DNA of 64,000 nucleotides from Pseudomonas putida (GTDB lineage: Bacteria > Pseudomonadota > Gammaproteobacteria > Pseudomonadales > Pseudomonadaceae), in the NCBI RefSeq assembly GCF_025905425.1, contig NZ_CP109603.1, forward strand, positions 3,012,001 to 3,076,000. Direction: 5' to 3'. The position numbers and the translations under genes are program-made. Position 1 is the first letter of the stretch; each line of letters starts with the position of its first letter. Positions 59,121 to 64,000 of this stretch are shown one piece after another. Under the pieces are notes generated by a model. The model saw nothing but the letters and a program-made list of their open reading frames with translations, ran no database searches and was not told where the DNA came from.

Positions 59121-60404
59121 ATGGCCAACACCCCCTACCCCCAGTCCTACTACGCCGCCTCGGCTAACCCGGTGCCGCCACGTCCGGCGCTGCAGGGTGA
59201 GGTGGAAACCGATGTGTGCATCATTGGCGCCGGCTACACCGGCCTGTCCAGTGCACTGTTCCTGCTGGAAAACGGCTTCAAGGTCAGCATTGTCGAAGCG
59301 GCCAAGGTCGGTTTCGGCGCATCTGGCCGCAACGGTGGCCAGATCGTCAACAGCTACAGCCGCGACATCGACGTGATCGAGCGCACGGTTGGCCCTAAAC
59401 AGGCACAACTGCTGGGCCAGATGGCGTTCGAAGGTGGCCGCATCATTCGTGAGCGCGTCGCCAAGTACAACATCCAGTGCGACCTTAAAGACGGTGGCGT
59501 GTTCGCTGCCATCACCTCTAAACAGATGGGCCACCTGGAATCGCAAAAGCGCCTGTGGGAACGCTTCGGCCACAATCAGCTTGAGCTGATGGACCAGAAG
59601 CGCATCCGTGAAGTGGTCGCGTGCGACAGCTACATCGGCGGCATGCTGGACATGAGCGGCGGCCACATCCACCCGCTGAACCTGGCCCTGGGCGAAGCTG
59701 CAGCGGTCGAATCGCTGGGCGGCATCATCTATGAGCAAACCCCGGCCGTTCGCATCGAGCGTGGCGCCAACCCGGTCGTTCATACACCACAGGGTAAAGT
59801 GCGCGCTAAGTTCATCATCGTCGCCGGTAACGCCTACCTGGGCAACCTGGTGCCGGAGCTTGCCGCCAAGTCCATGCCGTGCGGTACTCAGGTGATCACC
59901 ACCGAGCCACTGAGCGAAGAACTGGCGCGTACCCTGCTGCCGCAGGATTACTGTGTCGAGGACTGCAACTACCTGCTCGACTACTACCGCCTGACCAGCG
60001 ACAAGCGCCTGATCTTCGGCGGTGGCGTGGTTTACGGCGCGCGCGACCCGGCAAACATCGAGGCGATCATCCGTCCGAAGATGCTCAAGGCCTTCCCGCA
60101 GTTGCAGAACGTGAAGATCGATTACGCCTGGACCGGCAACTTCCTGCTGACCCTGTCGCGCCTGCCTCAGGTCGGCCGCATCGGCGACAACATCTATTAC
60201 TCCCAGGGCTGCTCGGGCCACGGCGTGACCTACACGCACCTGGCAGGCAAGGTGCTGGCCGAAGCGCTGCGTGGCCAGGCAGAGCGCTTCGATGCGTTCG
60301 CCGGCCTGCCGCACTACCCGTTCCCGGGTGGGCAGATGCTGCGTGTACCGTTCAGCGCCATTGGTGCCTGGTACTACAGCCTGCGTGACCGTCTGGGCTT
60401 CTGA
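59121..60404 (+). CDS. puuB: Gamma-glutamylputrescine oxidase-like FAD enzyme
   Basis: This 427-residue flavoprotein has TDVCIIGAGYTGLSSALFLLENGFKVSIVEAAKVGFGASGRNGGQIVNSYSRDIDVIE at the N-terminus, MSGGHIHPLNLALGEAAAVES in the middle and YSQGCSGHGVTYTHLAGKVLAEAL near the C-terminus. This is the PuuB/PauB pattern: oxidation of gamma-glutamylputrescine in polyamine catabolism. No other puu/pau genes adjoin it, which is common for scattered pauB copies in Pseudomonas. It shares blocks with the enzyme at 38458 but is clearly diverged. Confidence 0.9.
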   Translation: MANTPYPQSYYAASANPVPPRPALQGEVETDVCIIGAGYTGLSSALFLLENGFKVSIVEAAKVGFGASGRNGGQIVNSYSRDIDVIERTVGPKQAQLLGQMAFEGGRIIRERVAKYNIQCDLKDGGVFAAITSKQMGHLESQKRLWERFGHNQLELMDQKRIREVVACDSYIGGMLDMSGGHIHPLNLALGEAAAVESLGGIIYEQTPAVRIERGANPVVHTPQGKVRAKFIIVAGNAYLGNLVPELAAKSMPCGTQVITTEPLSEELARTLLPQDYCVEDCNYLLDYYRLTSDKRLIFGGGVVYGARDPANIEAIIRPKMLKAFPQLQNVKIDYAWTGNFLLTLSRLPQVGRIGDNIYYSQGCSGHGVTYTHLAGKVLAEALRGQAERFDAFAGLPHYPFPGGQMLRVPFSAIGAWYYSLRDRLGF

Positions 60405-60420
60405 TGCCTCAGTAACATCG

Positions 60421-60448
60421 CACCGGCCTCTTGGCAAAGAGGCCGGTG
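60421..60448. terminator. Bidirectional terminator between convergent genes
   Basis: CACCGGCCTCTT and AAGAGGCCGGTG form a perfect 12-base stem with loop GGCA in the 50-base gap between the convergent puuB and C39-like genes. Confidence 0.75.
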
Positions 60449-60454
60449 TACTGC

Positions 60455-61141
60455 TTACCGCCCCAGGCTGTTCACCGCCTGCTTCGCGGCGATTTCCTGC
60501 CCTGCGCGGGCCAGTTCATCGGCAGCCTGCAACCAACGTTGCCGGTCTACCTGGGCTGGCAATTGCCGCGGCGGCTGCACCAGCACTGCCCAACTCCCCT
60601 GCTTGGCCCAGGCCGAGGCAAAGTCGTCAAAGGCCATCAGTTGCCGACGGTGCATGCCTGAGCGCAACAGTACCCGCTGCTTGTAACGGTCATAACCGAT
60701 CAGCACTGCGTAGCGTGGCTCGCTCCACCAGGCCGAACCCTCCTCGTAACGCAGCAACACCGGATTGCCCGCCGCCACCTGCGTTAGCAACGCATCCAGT
60801 TGCTTGTCCAGCGCATACACCACCATGCCGTAGTCCCGCGCCACGCGGGGGATGCTGGTGTCCAGCGTTTCGGCGCCCTGGGGCAGGTTCAGCGGCTTGT
60901 CCAGCAAACCAGGGGTGATGGGCGCGCCCTGCTGAGAAAGCAGCGCGGCCAGGGCCATGGCCCCGCTATGGTTGGCGTTGCCACGGTAGAACGGCACGCT
61001 GCTGATCTCGACCCGTTGCGGCAGGCCTTTGAGGCTTGCGGGCGGTGCGCTGGCACATCCGGCCAGGCTGGCCGCCACCAGGCACGCCAGCAGCGCCCGG
61101 CGCGGGGCTGAGGCCAGCGATTTTAAGGAAACTTGCTGCAT
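60455..61141 (-). CDS. C39-peptidase-like lipoprotein with catalytic residues lost
   Basis: The ATG at 61141 gives 228 residues with a lipoprotein signal ending SLAGC (Cys 28). The C39-like domain is clear (VEISSVPFYRG, SIPRVARDYGMVVYALDKQLDALLTQVAAGNPVLLRY, RYAVLIGYDRYKQRVLLRSG, AWAKQGSWAVLVQPP). In active relatives the first block carries QCGPAAL and the later one HYAVVVGYD; here these read HSGAMAL and RYAVLIGYD, so the nucleophilic Cys is Ser and the catalytic His is Arg. A short C-terminal TPR-like helix pair follows. It probably binds peptides or envelope partners rather than cutting them. Confidence 0.8.
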   Translation of the reverse strand: MQQVSLKSLASAPRRALLACLVAASLAGCASAPPASLKGLPQRVEISSVPFYRGNANHSGAMALAALLSQQGAPITPGLLDKPLNLPQGAETLDTSIPRVARDYGMVVYALDKQLDALLTQVAAGNPVLLRYEEGSAWWSEPRYAVLIGYDRYKQRVLLRSGMHRRQLMAFDDFASAWAKQGSWAVLVQPPRQLPAQVDRQRWLQAADELARAGQEIAAKQAVNSLGR

Positions 61142-61364
61142 GGGCACTCGCTTGTTCCGACGCCAGGCAGGCAGCGCCCGGCTCTGGGCACCGATCATAG
61201 GGCCCCTGGGTGCGCGGGTATAGTCCGACACTGGCTTGTAGCCAATCGGACCAAGCAATAGACCTTTGGTCAATGGAACGTCACAAGGGGCGAGCTAGAC
61301 TAAAGCAGTGTCTGTAAGGCGAGCCCTGGCTCACAGCGCGCTGGCCCGAGAGAAGGAGGCACAC

Positions 61365-61544
61365 ATGAGCCTGACCGTGGCAATCCTCATGTTGGTGGGT
61401 ATGTGGCTGAGCGTCGCAGCCGCCATGCTGTGGGGTGTACTGCGTATCGTGCGGCGTCATTCCCATCAGCACCACCTGCCACCGCAGGGCCTCGCCAAAC
61501 CTCAGGTTGGGCGCAGGGCGCGGCGGCATGTGGAGGCACATTAA
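61365..61544 (+). CDS. Small single-pass membrane protein
   Basis: This 59-residue product starts at an ATG with a strong GAAGGAGG site. One N-terminal membrane helix (SLTVAILMLVGMWLSVAAAMLWGVLRIV) is followed by a basic, His/Arg-rich tail. No family recognised. It stands alone, convergent with terC. Confidence 0.7.
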   Translation: MSLTVAILMLVGMWLSVAAAMLWGVLRIVRRHSHQHHLPPQGLAKPQVGRRARRHVEAH

Positions 61545-61564
61545 ACTCAAGTATTTGATGTCTA

Positions 61565-61653
61565 CCTGTGGGAGCGGGCTTGCCCCGCGAATGGGGCCAC
61601 GCGGTGGTTGGCACCGGCTTCGCCGGTGTTCGCGGGGCAAGCCCGCTCCCACG
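61565..61653. repeat. Inverted pair of REP elements
   Basis: CTGTGGGAGCGGGCTTGCCC (61566 onward) and the facing GGGCAAGCCCGCTCCCAC enclose a GGCACCGGCTTCGCCGGTG repeat. It fills the gap between the convergent small membrane protein and terC. Confidence 0.88.
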
Positions 61654-61671
61654 TGGCCCCGCTTCCCTCAA

Positions 61672-62424
61672 TCAACCCTCAGCCGCTTCGCGCTTCAACC
61701 GCGCCCGGCGGGCCATGATGTTGAGGACCTCGATCAAGGTCGAGAAGGCCATCGCCGCATACACATACCCTTTGGGCACATGAGCCCCCATGCCTTCGGC
61801 GATCAGGGTCATGCCGATCATGATCAGGAAGCCCAGGGCCAGCATCACCACGGTCGGGTTGTCGTTGATGAACTTGGCCAGCGGGTCGGCTGCCACCAGC
61901 ATCACGATCACAGCAGCGATCACGGCAATGATCATGATCGGCAGGTGTTCGGTCATGCCCACGGCGGTGATGATGCTGTCGATCGAGAAGACGATATCCA
62001 GCAGCAGGATCTGGCCAATGGCCGCGGCAAAGCCCAAGGTGATGGTGGAACCGGCCTTGGACTCTTCCTTGGCGCCATGCGGGTCGACGTTCTCGTGGAT
62101 TTCCTTGGTCGCCTTCCACAGCAGGAACAGGCCACCGGCGATCAAAATCATGTCCTTCCACGAGAAGCTATGGCCGAACACATCGATCACCGGCTCAGTC
62201 AGCTGGACGATCCAGGCCACCGTGCTGAGCAGCGCCAGGCGCATGACCAGGGCCATGCTGATACCAATGCGCCGCGCCTTGGAGCGGTACTCCAGGGGTA
62301 GCTTGTTGGTCAGGATGGAGATGAAGATCAGGTTGTCGATACCGAGCACGATCTCCATGGCCACCAACGTGGCGAGGGCGACCCAGGCGGTCGGGCTTGC
62401 GGCGAGTTCCAGCAAATATTCCAT
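61672..62424 (-). CDS. TerC family integral membrane protein
   Basis: This 250-residue protein has about seven helices and the TerC hallmarks: [21 protein letters not shown] near residue 23-43 and [18 protein letters not shown] near residue 139-156, each with an acidic residue inside a helix. Family members (TerC, Alx, MeeY/MeeF) export metal ions such as manganese or support metalated exoenzymes. No tellurite cluster adjoins it. Confidence 0.92.
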   Translation of the reverse strand: MEYLLELAASPTAWVALATLVAMEIVLGIDNLIFISILTNKLPLEYRSKARRIGISMALVMRLALLSTVAWIVQLTEPVIDVFGHSFSWKDMILIAGGLFLLWKATKEIHENVDPHGAKEESKAGSTITLGFAAAIGQILLLDIVFSIDSIITAVGMTEHLPIMIIAVIAAVIVMLVAADPLAKFINDNPTVVMLALGFLIMIGMTLIAEGMGAHVPKGYVYAAMAFSTLIEVLNIMARRARLKREAAEG

Positions 62425-62452
62425 TTAATCAATCCTGCATCGGGTCTTGGGG

Positions 62453-62692
62453 TCAGATGTCCTGGGTCTTTTCTTTCTTTTCAGCATCTTTTGGCGGCTG
62501 GCCTTCGCTGCCGATGGCATCGCTCAGGGCCTGCTGGGCCGCTTCGTTGGTCTTGTCGATGGCCTGCTTGGCCGATTGAGCGGCTTGGTCGAGCATCTGC
62601 TGGGCGGATTTTTCGGCCTGATCGCAGCCGGCCAGGGTGAACAAGGCCAGGGCCAACACCAAAGGCGTGCCGATGGATTTAAGCTGCAACAT
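62453..62692 (-). CDS. Small alanine-rich lipoprotein
   Basis: The ATG at 62692 starts a lipoprotein signal (MLQLKSIGTPLVLALALFTLAGC, Cys 23). The mature 57 residues form one amphipathic helix with A-A-Q/K repeats (AEKSAQQMLDQAAQSAKQAIDKTNEAAQQALSDA), like Lpp-type or LEA-like helices. Function unknown. It is divergent from nhaR. Confidence 0.78.
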   Translation of the reverse strand: MLQLKSIGTPLVLALALFTLAGCDQAEKSAQQMLDQAAQSAKQAIDKTNEAAQQALSDAIGSEGQPPKDAEKKEKTQDI

Positions 62693-62774
62693 GGGTTCCT
62701 CGCTTGTCGATATTCCGACGGCGCACACGGCGCCTGATGGAGTCGCATTCTAGAGACGGCAATACATCAGGAAA

Positions 62775-62813
62775 ATTCGTATTTTCAGCGGTTATACTTC
62801 GGTTTTTACGAAT
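62775..62813. promoter_or_regulatory. Inverted repeat over the nhaR promoter
   Basis: ATTCGTA (62775-62781) and TACGAAT (62807-62813) flank a TATACT -10 (62793-62798), 15 bases before the nhaR ATG. The placement suggests autoregulation by NhaR; this is inference. Confidence 0.45.
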
Positions 62814-62827
62814 CGAGAAACACACCG

Positions 62828-63721
62828 ATGCTCAACTACCGCCAGCTGCATTACTTCTGGGCCGTGGCCAAGACCGGCAGCATCGCGCGTGCCAGCGAGC
62901 AGCTGAACCTCACACCGCAAACCATCAGCGGGCAGATCAGCCTGTTCGAGCAGACCTATGGCCTTGAACTGTTTCAACGGGTCGGCCGGCAACTGGAGCT
63001 GACCGAGACCGGCCGCCAGACCTTGGTGTATGCCGAGCAGATGTTTCAGATCGGTGGCGAGCTGGAAGCCATGTTGCGCGCCGGCCCGCAGGAACAGATC
63101 CTGTTCCGTGTTGGCGTGGCCGATGTCGTGCCCAAATCCATCGTCTATCGCCTGCTGGCGCCGACCATGGAGCTGGACGACGTGCTGCGCATCAACTGCC
63201 GGGAAGACAAACTCGAACGGCTACTGGCGGACCTGGCGATCCAGCGCCTGGACCTGGTCATTTCCGACAGCCCGATGCCTAACCACCTGGACATCAAGGG
63301 TTACAGCCAGAAGCTGGGCGAGTGCGGCCTGAGTTTCTTTGCCACCCAGGCCTTGGCGCAGCGCCACGCTGGCCCTTTTCCTACCTGCCTGCAGGATGCG
63401 CCGCTGTTGATTCCGGGCCAGGAGACGGTGGTGCGTAGCCGTTTGTTGCGCTGGCTGGGCGAGCAACAGGTGCAGCCGCGCATCGTTGGCGAGTTCGATG
63501 ACAGCGCACTGATGCAGGCGTTTGGGCAATCGGGCAGCGGTATTTTTGTGGCGCCCAGCGTTATCGCCGAGGAGGTGTGCCGCCAGTATGGCGTGGAACT
63601 GATCGGGCAGACCGAGGCGGTACATGAGTCGTTCTATGCCATTTCGGTGGAGCGCAAGGTCAAGCACCCGGGCATCGTGGCCATTACCGAGGGGGCGCGT
63701 CGGGAGCTGTTTCACTGGTAA
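62828..63721 (+). CDS. nhaR: LysR family regulator, NhaR type
   Basis: The 297-residue regulator begins MLNYRQLHYFWAVAKTGSIARASEQLNLTPQTISGQISLFEQTYGLELFQRVGRQLELTETG, which is the NhaR N-terminus. The C-terminal domain contains QRLDLVISDSPMPNHLDIKGYSQKLGECGLSFFA. NhaR activates the Na+/H+ antiporter nhaA in E. coli; no nhaA is present here, so its target must lie elsewhere or differ. Confidence 0.93.
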   Translation: MLNYRQLHYFWAVAKTGSIARASEQLNLTPQTISGQISLFEQTYGLELFQRVGRQLELTETGRQTLVYAEQMFQIGGELEAMLRAGPQEQILFRVGVADVVPKSIVYRLLAPTMELDDVLRINCREDKLERLLADLAIQRLDLVISDSPMPNHLDIKGYSQKLGECGLSFFATQALAQRHAGPFPTCLQDAPLLIPGQETVVRSRLLRWLGEQQVQPRIVGEFDDSALMQAFGQSGSGIFVAPSVIAEEVCRQYGVELIGQTEAVHESFYAISVERKVKHPGIVAITEGARRELFHW

Positions 63722-63803
63722 CTTTTCCGACTTCATTGCCGGCAAGCCCTACAGCGGTCTGTGGTAAAGTCCCGCCCTTTCAAAAACCGAGACTGCGCTG
63801 CAC

Positions 63804-64000
63804 ATGACCCCTGTCTTCCGCCTCCTCAACCGCACCAGCCTGGTGACGCAGATCGTCATCGGCTTGCTTGCCGGCATCGCCCTGGCACTGCTGGCGCCCG
63901 ACGTCGCCCGCGACCTGGCCTTCCTCGGCAAGGTATTCGTCAGCGCCCTCAAGGCGGTGGCGCCAATCCTGGTGTTCATCCTGGTAATGGCCTCGATCGC
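63804..64000 (+). CDS. sstT: Serine/threonine:sodium symporter SstT, N-terminal part
   Basis: The frame runs off the right edge of the window. The first 65 residues ([65 protein letters not shown]) match the start of SstT, a member of the DAACS family that imports serine and threonine with Na+. No stop or frameshift is seen in the visible part. Confidence 0.88.
   Translation, partial: MTPVFRLLNRTSLVTQIVIGLLAGIALALLAPDVARDLAFLGKVFVSALKAVAPILVFILVMASI

Overview
The window reads as chromosome of a fluorescent Pseudomonas of the P. putida group. The thrS-infC-rpmI-rplT-pheST-ihfA-merR run, the ribose operon next to a periplasmic glutaminase/asparaginase, the Pseudomonas-type REP elements (CTGTGGGAGCGGGCTTGCC family) and the pseudomonad-restricted families (DUF3077, DUF1654) all point there. 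No identity search was possible; gene names rest on recognising the protein sequences.

Layout. 1-8.3 kb is accessory and patchy: the 3' end of a DUF262-like gene, an OsmC protein, a lipoprotein, a Fur-boxed CirA-like TonB receptor, an orphan HNH-nuclease remnant, a GNAT, a DUF6124/DUF3077 pair behind a structured leader, a decayed DUF3077 copy, and a McrA-like (SRA plus HNH) modification-dependent nuclease lying next to the 3' end of tRNA-Pro(GGG). 8.4-16 kb (minus strand) is the conserved translation operon, with an AUU start for infC and a terminator-like hairpin ahead of pheS. 16.2-18.8 kb holds a small periplasmic protein, a cold-shock gene, an I78-inhibitor lipoprotein and a nucleoside hydrolase. 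18.9-24.8 kb is rbsBACRKD with an RbsR operator. 25-26.2 kb is ansB with an AauR-type site and a sigma-54 promoter.

26.2-56.2 kb is the heart of the window: a catabolic block for aromatic amines and aromatic amino acids converging on 4-hydroxyphenylacetate (4-HPA). It contains the homoprotocatechuate meta pathway (hpaG1G2EDFXHI), a two-component 4-HPA 3-hydroxylase of the Acinetobacter C1/C2 type, two paralogous HpaR repressors and HpaA, a FeaR-type regulator with amine transporter, aldehyde dehydrogenase, porin and FAD amine oxidoreductases (resembling the tyn/hpa dihydroxyphenylacetate catabolon described in P. putida U), and a LysR unit with an aromatic amino acid permease, a TPP enzyme and an aromatic aminotransferase. 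Tyramine/dopamine could feed in through oxidase plus aldehyde dehydrogenase, and tyrosine through transamination and decarboxylation; both would meet at 4-HPA or 3,4-dihydroxyphenylacetate and leave as pyruvate and succinate semialdehyde. Several repeated sequence motifs look like the operators wiring these units together.

56.2-64 kb is core genome again: a LexA-boxed DUF1654-endA pair, a stand-alone SpoT-like HD hydrolase, a SPOR lipoprotein, two tandem tRNA-Val(GAC) units, a PuuB-like oxidase, a C39-peptidase-like lipoprotein that has lost its catalytic residues, TerC, NhaR and the start of sstT.
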